Shown: positions 19,382 to 27,989 of the stretch, piece after piece
Position numbering within the stretch: position 1 is the first letter of the stretch
Layout of the letters: every line of letters begins with the position of its first letter
Assembly: GCF_014217835.1 (NCBI RefSeq)
Contig: NZ_CP055263.1
Location: 62,001-126,000 of the forward strand
DNA: 64,000 bases
Reading direction: 5' to 3'
Source: Metabacillus sp. KUDC1714
Lineage (GTDB): Bacteria; Bacillota; Bacilli; Bacillales; Bacillaceae
Translations under genes and position numbers: made by a program
The notes under the pieces: generated by a model
Told to the model about the DNA's origin: nothing
Database searches by the model: none
The model's input: the letters and a program-made list of their open reading frames with translations, nothing else

Positions 19382-20045
19382 CTAATGACTCCTCCCCCCC
19401 TTCCAATTCGAGTGTGATTTTTTCTTCTTCTACTTCCCAAATTTTTGCTAAATACGCGGTAATCTCTTCTGAATTTAGCTGTGCTTCTGGATCGTCAGTT
19501 GGAAGTTCTTTTGTGGTGTCAATCGATATTGATTGGACAGCTTCAACTGCTTCTTGTCCTGCTACTTCCTCAGCTTCATTTTGTTGTAAGACTACACGGA
19601 TATGCTGGAGATCATTCTGAGAGTTTATGTCGTCTACTTGTTCAGATTCGGAAAGAAGGATTGTTTCAATCGTTAAGTCATAGTTTTGCACCAGCTCCTC
19701 TTTTGCCATCGTTTTCATTTGGACAGCCATTTGTTCTAAAATATATGCACGTTGTGAGGCTTGTATTTCTTTTTTCTGAAATTCTATTAAATTTTTTACC
19801 TCATTTTCTTCTGATGGTGCTACAGACTGGAATTCCGAGAGGATTACATTCATATCTGTGTTGAATAATTTAAAGATTGGATTGATTATGACAATTATTA
19901 ATAATAGGCTAATAACCATTTTTGCATATTTCTGCATCGATGAATTTGGTAATAATAAATCAATAACCACAGCTAGTAGAATAAATACGATAATATTAGT
20001 AATCCATTCTGTTAAAAATGACAAAGTAGATTCCCCCCTCCTCAT
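19371..20045 (-). CDS. spoIIIAF: Stage III sporulation protein SpoIIIAF
   Basis: Two N-terminal membrane segments (WITNIIVFILLAVVIDLLL and MVISLLLIIVIINPIFKLF) are followed by an extracellular domain (KKEIQASQRAYILEQMAVQMK onward) typical of SpoIIIAF, a ring-domain part of the SpoIIIA complex. 224 aa. The C-terminal part is very acidic. It overlaps spoIIIAG by 11 bases and follows spoIIIAE by 21. Confidence 0.94.
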   Translation of the reverse strand: MRRGESTLSFLTEWITNIIVFILLAVVIDLLLPNSSMQKYAKMVISLLLIIVIINPIFKLFNTDMNVILSEFQSVAPSEENEVKNLIEFQKKEIQASQRAYILEQMAVQMKTMAKEELVQNYDLTIETILLSESEQVDDINSQNDLQHIRVVLQQNEAEEVAGQEAVEAVQSISIDTTKELPTDDPEAQLNSEEITAYLAKIWEVEEEKITLELEGGEESLDEQ

Positions 20046-20066
20046 TAAAGTCCGAATAATCCTGCT

Positions 20067-21263
20067 TTACCGCATCATAATTGTCAGATTACCAGCGGCA
20101 ATTATCACAGTTAAGCTTAAAAAAAACATGAGAGAGACAATTGCCAATGCTGCAAAAATATAGATAACACTTTTACTAATAATATCTAAACACGCGATAA
20201 CCGGACCTCCACCTAGAGGCTGTAGGATCGACGCGGCGAATTTATAAATAAACGCTAGCGATAACACTTTAATTGCGGGAAATGCAGCAATTAACAACAA
20301 GATCGCTACACCGATCACTCCAACTGTATTCTTCAATAAAATCGATGCACTAATGACCGTATCTGTCGCATCGGTAAACATTCTTCCTAAAACAGGGATG
20401 AAATTTCCGGTAATAAACTTTGCCGTTCGAATTGTGATCCCATCTGTAACAGCTGCAGAAGCACCTTGAACAGATATTACACCAAGGAATATAGTTAAAA
20501 ACGATGCAAGCAGGCCAATGCTTATATTTCTAAGTAATCCTGCAAGCTGTGTCACTTTGTATTGATCTGTCAATGTACTCACGATATTCAATAAGGCCGA
20601 GAGAAACAGTAGCGGTAATACAATATTTTGGATCAACAATCCACTTGTATTCATTAAAAAGATAATAACCGGATGAAAAAAGGCTGCTGAAGCTAGTCCA
20701 CCTGAAGATGCCATTAAAGCTAATAAGAGGGGAATTAACGCAAGGATGAAATTAGTCATAGATTGAATGGCATTATTTGTATATTGAATAGCGACATGAA
20801 AACTATTTAGAGCGATTATGATCAACACCATATAGACGAGAGCGTAGGCAACCTTACTTACTGCGCTTTGATTAAATGCATTTTGTAATAACTGCAACAA
20901 CATGCTGAAAACAGTTAACAAGATTAATGTACCAAGTAATTTCCCATTCGCTAGTAGCTCATGAAATAAAAATTTCAGAAACGCCTTCATCCATTCTTGA
21001 AAGGAAAGTTCCTTTTCCCCACTTAAAAATTGCAGCAAACTACCTTTCTGACTTTCCGGTAAAAAACCACCATATTCTGTCATCACTTCATCCCAATAGT
21101 TTTTAATATCATTAATCTCGAGCTTTTCTACCTGCTCATCGACAATCATATTTGCATTAGGAGTATCAGGTTCTTCAGTCTGCTGAGGTGTCTCAGAGGC
21201 TTGTACATTTATTGGGATTGCTAGAAAGAGTGAAATAAGAATAAGAGCTAGAAACGTTCGCAT
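20067..21263 (-). CDS. spoIIIAE: Stage III sporulation protein SpoIIIAE
   Basis: Large polytopic membrane protein of the sporulation channel. A cleavable-looking signal peptide (TFLALILISLFLAIPINVQA) is followed by a short extracellular part and about seven to eight hydrophobic segments, with SGGLASAAFFHPVIIFLMN and PLGGGPVIACLDIISKSVIYIF as family landmarks. 398 aa, as in B. subtilis. It follows spoIIIAD by 41 bases. Confidence 0.95.
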   Translation of the reverse strand: MRTFLALILISLFLAIPINVQASETPQQTEEPDTPNANMIVDEQVEKLEINDIKNYWDEVMTEYGGFLPESQKGSLLQFLSGEKELSFQEWMKAFLKFLFHELLANGKLLGTLILLTVFSMLLQLLQNAFNQSAVSKVAYALVYMVLIIIALNSFHVAIQYTNNAIQSMTNFILALIPLLLALMASSGGLASAAFFHPVIIFLMNTSGLLIQNIVLPLLFLSALLNIVSTLTDQYKVTQLAGLLRNISIGLLASFLTIFLGVISVQGASAAVTDGITIRTAKFITGNFIPVLGRMFTDATDTVISASILLKNTVGVIGVAILLLIAAFPAIKVLSLAFIYKFAASILQPLGGGPVIACLDIISKSVIYIFAALAIVSLMFFLSLTVIIAAGNLTIMMR

Positions 21264-21304
21264 TTACACACCCCCAAACTTTATACAAATTTCCTATCAC
21301 ACTA

Positions 21305-21697
21305 TTACGTACCTGGAATCATTCCAAGAACTGTTTCAATAATGACGGTTAAAATCGGGATTGCCATCGTTAGGATAAGAATCTTCCCGCCTAGTTCAAT
21401 CTTAGATGCGATTGCACCTTGTCCAGCATCCTTTGTTATTTGCGCACCAAACTCTGCTATATAAGCAATTCCAATTATCTTTAAAATCGTTTCAACATAT
21501 ATGAGATTAACGTTCGCATGTATCGCAATTCGTTCAACCATTCGAATAATTTCATATACCTGATCGATTAAAAATAAAAAAATAACACAACCAACAAATA
21601 CGACAAGCATAAAGGCGAAGGTGGGCTTTTGCTCTTTTACGATTAGGGCAAGAAAGGTTGCGATCAGCCCTAGACCTACAATTTGAATAATTTCGAT
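21305..21697 (-). CDS. spoIIIAD: Stage III sporulation protein SpoIIIAD, non-canonical start
   Basis: Small polytopic membrane protein of the SpoIIIA complex with two to three membrane segments and the conserved AYIAEFGAQITKDAGQGAIASKIELGGKILI block. The first internal ATG (21610) would give only 101 aa and would cut the first membrane segment. The conserved N-terminus (IEIIQIVGLGLIATFLALIVKEQ) is encoded upstream in frame. Between the in-frame spoIIIAC stop (21712-21710) and that segment there is no ATG, GTG or TTG. ATC at 21697 lies 6 bases after GGGGGG and gives 130 aa, close to the 133 of B. subtilis, so I take it as the start. Confidence 0.85.
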   Translation of the reverse strand: MEIIQIVGLGLIATFLALIVKEQKPTFAFMLVVFVGCVIFLFLIDQVYEIIRMVERIAIHANVNLIYVETILKIIGIAYIAEFGAQITKDAGQGAIASKIELGGKILILTMAIPILTVIIETVLGMIPGT

Positions 21698-21709
21698 GAG
21701 AAGCCCCCC

Positions 21710-21916
21710 TTACCCTTGGAAAAGAAAGACCGATTTTATCTTTTTAAATAGATCATCTACAATTGATGCAACCATAAATAAAATATAAATAAAGCCAATG
21801 AGTGTTACCCATTGTGCATATTCTTTTTTTCCCATTTGATCTAAAATTGTGTGAAGGAATGCAACGACTATTCCTATCCCGGCAATTTGAAAGATTGTGT
21901 TTATATCTACGCCCAC
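21710..21916 (-). CDS. spoIIIAC: Stage III sporulation protein SpoIIIAC
   Basis: 68-aa membrane protein with two hydrophobic segments (IFQIAGIGIVVAFLHTIL and WVTLIGFIYILFMVASIV) joined by DQMGKKEYAQ, the family signature. It is part of the SpoIIIA channel operon and is followed after 12 bases by spoIIIAD. Confidence 0.95.
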   Translation of the reverse strand: MGVDINTIFQIAGIGIVVAFLHTILDQMGKKEYAQWVTLIGFIYILFMVASIVDDLFKKIKSVFLFQG

Positions 21917-21938
21917 CTGCGACGACTCCCTTCCACTT

Positions 21939-22454
21939 CTACATCAATAAAATGACTAAAAGTAAACCAGCTAGTACCCCTAGACTTTTCATCATACGTT
22001 CATAACGATTTTGCCGATCAATTGCATCTGCTTCTTCTCTCTCTAAGTGCGAAAGCGTTAACTTTATATGTTTTTGCTGTGAGATTCTATCATGTTGACC
22101 AAGTGTTTCGCCAAACTGTTTTAACACTTCATATTCACCTTGTTTAAAGGCTGTGAAACGCCAAACATCTTGAAGACTTTCCTCCCAAGCACCCTTAACA
22201 CTCGTATGACCTTTTTCTAGCTTTTTTGCAAATTGCTCGAAAAAGATTGATAAGGGTTTCGGTAATTGCTTTGAAATATGTTGAGCTGCAACAATTAACG
22301 ATGTATGTCCATACATAATCTCAGCTTCTAATGATTGCAGCGCTACCTTAAGCTGTCTAAGCTGCCTTGTTCTTTCACTTAAATGTTTTGCAGCTTCGAA
22401 GCCAGCCCAGGTTGTTGCAAGAATTATGAGTAACGCACCCATCCACTTGATCAT
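21939..22454 (-). CDS. spoIIIAB: Stage III sporulation protein SpoIIIAB
   Basis: A GspF-like protein of the sporulation channel with terminal membrane segments (WMGALLIILATTWAGFEAA at the N-terminus, LGVLAGLLLVILLM at the C-terminus) and a helical cytoplasmic core (SLEAEIMYGHTSLIVAA, LGQHDRISQQKHIKLTLSHL). 171 aa. Its ATG overlaps the spoIIIAA stop (ATGA). Confidence 0.95.
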   Translation of the reverse strand: MIKWMGALLIILATTWAGFEAAKHLSERTRQLRQLKVALQSLEAEIMYGHTSLIVAAQHISKQLPKPLSIFFEQFAKKLEKGHTSVKGAWEESLQDVWRFTAFKQGEYEVLKQFGETLGQHDRISQQKHIKLTLSHLEREEADAIDRQNRYERMMKSLGVLAGLLLVILLM

Positions 22455-23371
22455 TTGATCCCACTTCTTTCTATTTGTAAATACTCACCATGTTGATTAA
22501 GGATTTGTTGAACAGTTCCAGGTCCATCTTTTCTAGATAATTCCATATATCGATCAAATACATTTGCTTGCAATAACATCTTTAATGTAGGGCGATTGGT
22601 TAGCTCACTAGCTTGATACCCATGAACAGTAACAAATAACTGTACACCTGCATGAACGGCTTCCATCACTGCTTCTGCATCTTCCTTCGTACCAATCTCA
22701 TCCACAATTAATACATCAGGACTCATTGAACGAATCATCATCATCATGCCTTCCGCTTTTGGACAAGCATCGAGAACATCAATTCGTTCACCAAGCTGAT
22801 GCTGTGGAACCCCCTTCACACAACCTGCAATTTCTGATCGCTCATCAACAATTCCTACCTTTTTTGATTCGATCTGCTTAAAGCCACTGCTTATTACTCT
22901 CGCAAAATCTCTAAGTAATGTTGTTTTACCTGTTTGTGGCGGACCAATAATTAACGTATTCAACCACTTTCCAGCATATAAATATGGAATATAATTCTCT
23001 GCAATACCTATCTTTTCTCTAGCTATCCTGATATTAAATGAAGTAACATCACGAATCGCCTTAACTCGTCCATTTTCCGTAATAACTCTTCCAGAAAGAC
23101 CAACGCGATGCCCTCCACGAACTGTTATATAGCCCTTTTTTAATTCTTCTTCTAATGTATAAATCGAATAGTGACTTAGCTCGTTTAGTAGATTAATTGA
23201 GTCTTCATATGTCGTTACATATGATAGAAAAACAGGTTTCCCCATTATGATGACTTCGACCCGTTTCATCACACGAATGCGGATTTCCTCAATTCGCCCC
23301 AAACTTGCAGGATGTAGTTTCCCTATCTGGTTACTGATCGATTCCGGAAGCATCTCAATTATTTCCTTCAC
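22451..23371 (-). CDS. spoIIIAA: Stage III sporulation protein SpoIIIAA, ATPase
   Basis: Secretion-type AAA ATPase that is thought to energise the SpoIIIA channel. Walker A is GPPQTGKTTLLRD, Walker B is DVLIVDEIGTKEDAEAV, and VTVHGYQASEL follows. The frame is open from an ATG at 23431, but GTG at 23371 has a perfect AGGAGG seven bases upstream, gives 306 aa (B. subtilis 307), and lies downstream of the candidate sigma-E promoter, so it is chosen. Confidence 0.95.
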   Translation of the reverse strand: MKEIIEMLPESISNQIGKLHPASLGRIEEIRIRVMKRVEVIIMGKPVFLSYVTTYEDSINLLNELSHYSIYTLEEELKKGYITVRGGHRVGLSGRVITENGRVKAIRDVTSFNIRIAREKIGIAENYIPYLYAGKWLNTLIIGPPQTGKTTLLRDFARVISSGFKQIESKKVGIVDERSEIAGCVKGVPQHQLGERIDVLDACPKAEGMMMMIRSMSPDVLIVDEIGTKEDAEAVMEAVHAGVQLFVTVHGYQASELTNRPTLKMLLQANVFDRYMELSRKDGPGTVQQILNQHGEYLQIERSGIK

Positions 23372-23404
23372 ACCGCTTCCTCCTATTAGCCAATTGTTAC
23401 TTTC

Positions 23405-23433
23405 AATGTATGCATGCTTGACCACATTCATGA
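23405..23433 (-). promoter_or_regulatory. Candidate sigma-E promoter of the spoIIIA operon
   Basis: Minus strand: TCATGAAT, 13 bases, CATACATT. The -10 fits the sigma-E pattern CATACAnT closely and the -35 resembles kmATATT less well. It would start transcription about 25 bases before the GTG of spoIIIAA. The B. subtilis operon is sigma-E dependent. Confidence 0.55.
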
Positions 23434-23476
23434 CTTAATTGTCCTGATGATTTTTGCCTTTCTAAACTTCTTCTTT

Positions 23477-23758
23477 CTACTTATAAATTCCAAATAAAAT
23501 AAAAAACACACCAAGACCAATAAACAGCAATTTTGCATAGGATAATTGATCAGCAATATGGAAGATACCAATAGTCATCGTAACTATAAAAATTACTGGA
23601 CCCACGATTGCTAAGAGTGAATTGATTGTGACGGCCTTTTTTACATCATTGAATACCAACATTAAAATAGCTGCTGTTAATTCGATTGAGGCAGACAAAA
23701 AGCGTAAGCCTGCCATTGTTAAAACAGTTGAATCAATATGAGAAAAAAATCGTTTCAT
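23477..23758 (-). CDS. yqhV: YqhV-family membrane protein (DUF2619)
   Basis: 93-aa protein with three hydrophobic segments (SIELTAAILMLVFNDV, LLAIVGPVIFIVTMTIGIFHIA, LLFIGLGVFFILFGIYK). Function unknown; the name comes from B. subtilis, where yqhV also sits directly upstream of spoIIIAA and downstream of efp. The ATG has an AGGAGG-type site. Confidence 0.85.
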   Translation of the reverse strand: MKRFFSHIDSTVLTMAGLRFLSASIELTAAILMLVFNDVKKAVTINSLLAIVGPVIFIVTMTIGIFHIADQLSYAKLLFIGLGVFFILFGIYK

Positions 23759-23868
23759 GTTGTCCTCCTAAAGTACAGTTTGTACACCATATGCTAAAGG
23801 TAGGTATTTTAGACAAGGAAGGTTTATAATAAAAAGAAAAAATGCTTATTGGTTAAGGGGTGTAAACG

Positions 23869-24516
23869 CTGTTAATTTTTTCTAAACTATCATCTCAAAT
23901 TGGAGAGAAAACAGAAGAGGGCAATCGAATCGTAGCAAAGGAATGTATCCATACCCCAGAACTACTAAATGAACTAGTAGAAGGATTTACAAGTAATAAC
24001 AAAGCGTTAATTGGTGATTGTGTAGAGGTATTTACAAAGGTTTCCGAGGAAAAACCTGAATTAGTCGTGCCTTTTACAAGTCTAATACTCCCTTTACTAG
24101 CATCTAATTCCACACGTATTCGCTGGGAAGCAACCCATACAATATCGTTACTCACTCCATATATTTCAGAGCAAATCTTTTCTCTTTTACCAGCAATAAG
24201 CGAACAGATTCGTACAGATAAAAGTACGATTGTAAGAGATTACTCTGTCCAAACAATTTGTAACTTTGCAGAGATTGGTGAACCTGAAGCACTTGCTGCA
24301 TTTCCAATATTAAAAGAAGCACTTTCCTTATGGGAAGGGAAACATCGTGGGCGAATTCTAACTGGATTATTAAATGTTTGCAAGCATGCTCCGACATGTA
24401 TTCTTGAAATTAGAGGAATTGCTGAGGAATACGTTGAGGATAATAGAAGTGGTGTTAAAAAAGCAGCTAAAGTTTTAATGAAGGCGATTATTAAGGAATC
24501 GTGTAGATTTTCTTAA
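23869..24516 (+). CDS. HEAT-repeat-like protein with apparent CTG start
   Basis: Alpha-helical repeat protein (for example ALIGDCVEVFTKVSEEKPELV, ATHTISLLTPYISEQIFSLLP, DYSVQTICNFAEIGEPEALAAF), resembling HEAT/ARM repeats used as protein-binding scaffolds. Partner and role are unknown. The first GTG in frame (24067) gives only 149 aa and cuts a repeat. The frame is open up to a TAA just before 23866, with no ATG/GTG/TTG until 24067. CTG at 23869 stands 6 bases after AAGGGGTG and gives 215 aa, so I choose it. It is transcribed against its neighbours and is not in this position in B. subtilis. Confidence 0.7.
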   Translation: MLIFSKLSSQIGEKTEEGNRIVAKECIHTPELLNELVEGFTSNNKALIGDCVEVFTKVSEEKPELVVPFTSLILPLLASNSTRIRWEATHTISLLTPYISEQIFSLLPAISEQIRTDKSTIVRDYSVQTICNFAEIGEPEALAAFPILKEALSLWEGKHRGRILTGLLNVCKHAPTCILEIRGIAEEYVEDNRSGVKKAAKVLMKAIIKESCRFS

Positions 24517-24523
24517 AGCATGC

Positions 24524-24555
24524 AAAAAAGAGGTGCATTAGAGCACCTCTTTTAC
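24524..24555. terminator. Bidirectional terminator between the HEAT-like gene and efp
   Basis: AAAAAAGAGGTGC, loop ATTAG, AGCACCTCTTTT: a 12-bp stem with A and T tracts on either side, placed between two convergent genes. Confidence 0.9.
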
Positions 24556-24568
24556 AGGACATTATATA

Positions 24569-25126
24569 TCACGCACGTGAAACGTAAGAAGCTTCAGTCG
24601 TATTAATGATTAGACGATCGCCTTCGTTAATGAAGAATGGAACTTGAACGGATAAACCAGTTTCTAAGATCGCTGGCTTCGTACCACCTGAAGCAGTATC
24701 ACCTTTAATACCTGGTTCTGTTTCAGTAACCTCTAACTCAACTGTATTTGGTAATTCCACACCTAAAGTTTCAGTACCAAACATCATAATTTGAATTTCC
24801 ATATTTTCTTTTAAGAATTTTAATTCATATTCTATTTGAGTTGATGGTAATTCGATTTGATCATATGTTTCTGTATCCATGAATGCGTGCTGATCTCCAT
24901 TTGCATAAAGATATTGCATTCTACGTGTTTCAATTTGAGCCTTCGCAACTTTTTCGCCAGCTCGGAACGTTTTCTCTTGAACAGCTCCTGTGCGAAGATT
25001 ACGTAATTTAGAACGGACAAATGCTGCACCTTTACCAGGTTTTACGTGTTGGAAATCCATTACACGCCAAATGCCGTTATCAACCTCGATTGTTAGTCCT
25101 GTACGAAAATCGTTAACTGAAATCAT
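24569..25126 (-). CDS. efp: Elongation factor P
   Basis: Rescues ribosomes stalled at polyproline. N-terminal KOW-like domain with the modification loop [19 protein letters not shown] (Lys32-type residue in PGKG), then two OB domains ending [43 protein letters not shown]. 185 aa. GGAGGA is 8 bases before the ATG. Confidence 0.98.
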   Translation of the reverse strand: MISVNDFRTGLTIEVDNGIWRVMDFQHVKPGKGAAFVRSKLRNLRTGAVQEKTFRAGEKVAKAQIETRRMQYLYANGDQHAFMDTETYDQIELPSTQIEYELKFLKENMEIQIMMFGTETLGVELPNTVELEVTETEPGIKGDTASGGTKPAILETGLSVQVPFFINEGDRLIINTTEASYVSRA

Positions 25127-25243
25127 GAAAAAAGTCCTCCTAAATAACTTAAATAAGGGATTTTAGAACGTGGGACCTCTTTTGGCCTCATTGGTTCTAA
25201 AAAATAGTGTCTATTCTTATATGTAAAGAACATGTATTCCCTA

Positions 25244-26305
25244 TTACAAAATAATAAGATCTTTTGGTGAATGAGACAGTGACTCATTTCCGGATTTGGT
25301 GACAACTGTATCATCTTCAATTCTTACTCCACCAAGACCTGCTACATAAATACCGGGTTCGACTGTAACAACCATACCTGGTTCAAGAACTGTGTCAGAT
25401 CTAAGTGATAAGGCAGGTCCTTCGTGTACTTCCATTCCCAATCCATGACCTGTAGAATGTCCGAAATACTCACCATACCCTTGCTCACTAATATAATCAC
25501 GTGTAAGAGCATCAGCCTCTTTACCTGTCATGCCTGGTTTTATTCCATTCATGCCACGTAACTGAGCTTCAAGAACAGTCGAATAAATTTTCTTCAACTT
25601 TTCACTCGGTTCCCCAACAGCAAATGTTCTTGTGATGTCTGAACAATATCCTTTGTAGTATGCACCAAAATCAAGCGTAACAAAATCACCTTTTTCAATT
25701 TCTTTGTCACTAGCTACCCCATGCGGTAATGCAGAACGATAACCTGAAGCAACAATAATATCAAAAGATGAAGATACAGCACCATTTTTTCTCATAAAAA
25801 ATTCAAGTTCATTCGCAACTTCAATTTCTTTTAAGCCTGGTTTCACATACGTTAAAATATGCTTATAGGCTGCGTCAGCAATCTCTGTAGCTTCCTTTAA
25901 TATCTTAATCTCTGCAGGAGACTTAATCAAGCGTAACTTTTCTACTGCACCTGATACTGGTACAAATTCGGCTCCTGTTAAAGACTTATTATAGAAAGAA
26001 TAAGCTTGATATGTAAGGTGGTCTTGTTCAAAGCCTAGCTTTTTAATCCCTAATTTGGAAACGATTGATGCAACTTCCTCATGTATAGGTCCTTTATGCT
26101 GGACAATCTCATAGCCTTCGACTTCTTTTGCTGCTTGCTCAGTATAACGGAAATCTGTAATGAAAACAGCCTTATTCTCAGAAATAACGGCAACACCAGC
26201 AGTGCCAGTAAATCCAGTCATGTATCTGCGATTGAATTCACTCGTAATTAAAAGTCCATCAATAGATAATTCCTGAAATCGGTTGCGGATTTTTTCTAAT
26301 TTCAT
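25244..26305 (-). CDS. papA: M24 Xaa-Pro aminopeptidase PapA (YqhT)
   Basis: Metallopeptidase that removes N-terminal residues before proline. Creatinase-like N-domain, then a pita-bread catalytic domain with metal ligands in TLDFGAYYKGYCSDITRTF (two Asp), GHSTGHGLGMEVHEGP (His), and VTVEPGIYVAGLGGVRIEDDTVV (two Glu). 353 aa. The ATG overlaps the aroQ stop (ATGA). Located upstream of efp as in B. subtilis. Confidence 0.95.
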   Translation of the reverse strand: MKLEKIRNRFQELSIDGLLITSEFNRRYMTGFTGTAGVAVISENKAVFITDFRYTEQAAKEVEGYEIVQHKGPIHEEVASIVSKLGIKKLGFEQDHLTYQAYSFYNKSLTGAEFVPVSGAVEKLRLIKSPAEIKILKEATEIADAAYKHILTYVKPGLKEIEVANELEFFMRKNGAVSSSFDIIVASGYRSALPHGVASDKEIEKGDFVTLDFGAYYKGYCSDITRTFAVGEPSEKLKKIYSTVLEAQLRGMNGIKPGMTGKEADALTRDYISEQGYGEYFGHSTGHGLGMEVHEGPALSLRSDTVLEPGMVVTVEPGIYVAGLGGVRIEDDTVVTKSGNESLSHSPKDLIIL

Positions 26306-26745
26306 CGTTGGATTCCCCCTACTCTCTCCTTTAATGCGAGCATTGCTAGCTCATAACCTTTAAAACCAAGTCCGATGATTTGACCGATTGTGACTGGAGC
26401 AGTTACAGATGTGTGGCGAAATTCTTCTCTTGCATGAACATTTGAAATATGAACTTCAATAACCGGGAATGATACACTTGCAATAGCATCACGGATCGCG
26501 TAGCTATAATGTGTAAAAGCTCCAGGGTTCAATACAATCCCATCAAATTGATCCTCGGCTTCATGGATGGCATCAATGATATCACCTTCATGATTTGATT
26601 GAAAACAAGTGACTTCAATTTGTTCAACTTCTCCAAACGCTAACAAATCCATTTCTAAATCAGTTAATGTTTTGGACCCATAAATAGCAGGCTCGCGTAA
26701 GCCAAGTCTATTCAGGTTTGGTCCATTTATCACTAAAAACTTCAT
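26302..26745 (-). CDS. aroQ: Type II 3-dehydroquinate dehydratase
   Basis: Shikimate pathway enzyme converting 3-dehydroquinate to 3-dehydroshikimate. Motifs: INGPNLNRLGLREPAIYG (catalytic Arg and Tyr), QSNHEGDIIDAIHEA, LNPGAFTHYSYAIRDAI (His), EVHISNVHAREEFR. An upstream in-frame GTG (26757) lies inside the GAGGTG ribosome site, so ATG 26745 is taken as the start (147 aa). Confidence 0.96.
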   Translation of the reverse strand: MKFLVINGPNLNRLGLREPAIYGSKTLTDLEMDLLAFGEVEQIEVTCFQSNHEGDIIDAIHEAEDQFDGIVLNPGAFTHYSYAIRDAIASVSFPVIEVHISNVHAREEFRHTSVTAPVTIGQIIGLGFKGYELAMLALKERVGGIQR

Positions 26746-26807
26746 GAATTCTTGCACCTCATTTCGTAGTAAAAAAGCGAAACCATCATCATCTTACTAT
26801 TTAATTG

Positions 26808-26895
26808 CCCTGTTAAACTTGGTTGTTGATTTCCGCTGAGGGCGTTCGTCCCAATCAACAAAGTGCCAACAACAACAGTGAGCTTTAAAAGAGCC
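26808..26895. repeat. Short dispersed repeat, copy 2
   Basis: Same left end (CCTGTTAAACTTGGTTGTTG) and right end (CCAATCAACA, ACAGTGAGC) as the copy at 17823. It ends in AAAAGAGCC, which also ends the large repeat at 48622-48838. Confidence 0.65.
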
Positions 26896-26900
26896 TATAA

Positions 26901-26930
26901 AAAAAGAATGTTCAGCTAATGAACATTCTA
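26901..26930 (-). terminator. Terminator of yqhR
   Basis: Minus strand: AGAATGTTCA, loop TTAGC, TGAACATTCT, then TTTTTTTA. A 10-bp perfect stem. Confidence 0.85.
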
Positions 26931-27135
26931 TCATAACTAATCGCTTTCATACTATGTTTTCCTTTAGCAAATGAGGGCGGAATCTCACTAATTCATGCTT
27001 ATAAACATTCTAAGACTAGTTTCTCAGCAATAACTATTTATATAGGTTTCATGATAATACCGCTATATAATAATGATCGCGTAATAGTAGCTTAGATTAA
27101 CCTTTATCCATTAGACGTTAACTCACGTTTTTCAT

Positions 27136-27669
27136 CTAATTCTCATTGTTCGTATTTAATTCATTGTGATCAAAGGAAATCGAGTAGCCAACAAAAACTC
27201 CGTACAGAATATAAAGGCATGCTGTTGTCACAATCGTGGCGCGCGATAACTCAAAAACAGTTTTAAGATTTGGAAATATAGGGTTTAATATAAAAAAAAC
27301 AAGACCCCATAATGCAACTCCATATAAAATCCCAATCCACATTGACTTGAATCGTTTTAAAATAGCATAATAAGCCAAAGCAACACCAATCGATAGTAAC
27401 CCTATTAAAACAATACTAATAAATTCTCCAAGCGTACCATTTTTCCAATCTCCTAACGCAATCGGTTGGAGGATAAGATTGGGACTAACTTCTGTAAAAT
27501 TCAATAGTGAAGATAAGTATGCTAAAAAACTCCAAAATACACCACCGATAAAACCTGTTGAGATAACTTTGCCAAGTTGCGAAACTGGTTTTTCTCTTTT
27601 GTTCTGCTCTAAATTCGGATTATCTTTATCCTGTTTTTGTTCATCATTTTGATTTTTTTTATCTGCCAT
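27136..27669 (-). CDS. yqhR: YqhR-family membrane protein
   Basis: 177-aa protein with a charged, Asn/Lys/Gln-rich N-terminal 30 residues and four hydrophobic segments (VISTGFIGGVFWSFLAYLS, ISIVLIGLLSIGVALAYYAI, WIGILYGVALWGLVFFIL, IVTTACLYILYGVFVGYSI). Matches YqhR of B. subtilis by context and topology. Function unknown. It is divergent from yqhQ across a 320-base gap (27670-27989) that should hold both promoters; I saw no distinctive sites there. Confidence 0.85.
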   Translation of the reverse strand: MADKKNQNDEQKQDKDNPNLEQNKREKPVSQLGKVISTGFIGGVFWSFLAYLSSLLNFTEVSPNLILQPIALGDWKNGTLGEFISIVLIGLLSIGVALAYYAILKRFKSMWIGILYGVALWGLVFFILNPIFPNLKTVFELSRATIVTTACLYILYGVFVGYSISFDHNELNTNNEN

Positions 27670-27989
27670 CTATCTACACCTCCATTATTACTATGTCCAT
27701 TTTTTTAAAAGACATGTTTTTTACCAAGTTTTTTATGAGAATGAAAATTACATGTCTAGTAAGTGAAAGCATGGGTATAATGTAAATAAGGGTATGATTT
27801 CCAGCCGGATTTTCTTTAGAAAACACGATATTATAAAAAATTGTGAATAAATGTCTTATTTATATGCGCTATTCTAAAATATCACTCTAGAGGTTTCCTA
27901 ATAAATTCTGTATTATAGAAGTAATAGCTAAACACAGTAGTGATTGTTGTTTACTTAAGTGATAAACAGAATAGATAGGTTGGTGTCTC

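Larger units (their letters stand above)
26758..27135. other. 378-base gap between aroQ and yqhR
   Basis: It holds a dispersed short repeat (26808-26895), the yqhR terminator (26901-26930) and an AT-rich remainder. No gene is visible; the aroQ promoter must lie near its left end. Confidence 0.5.
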
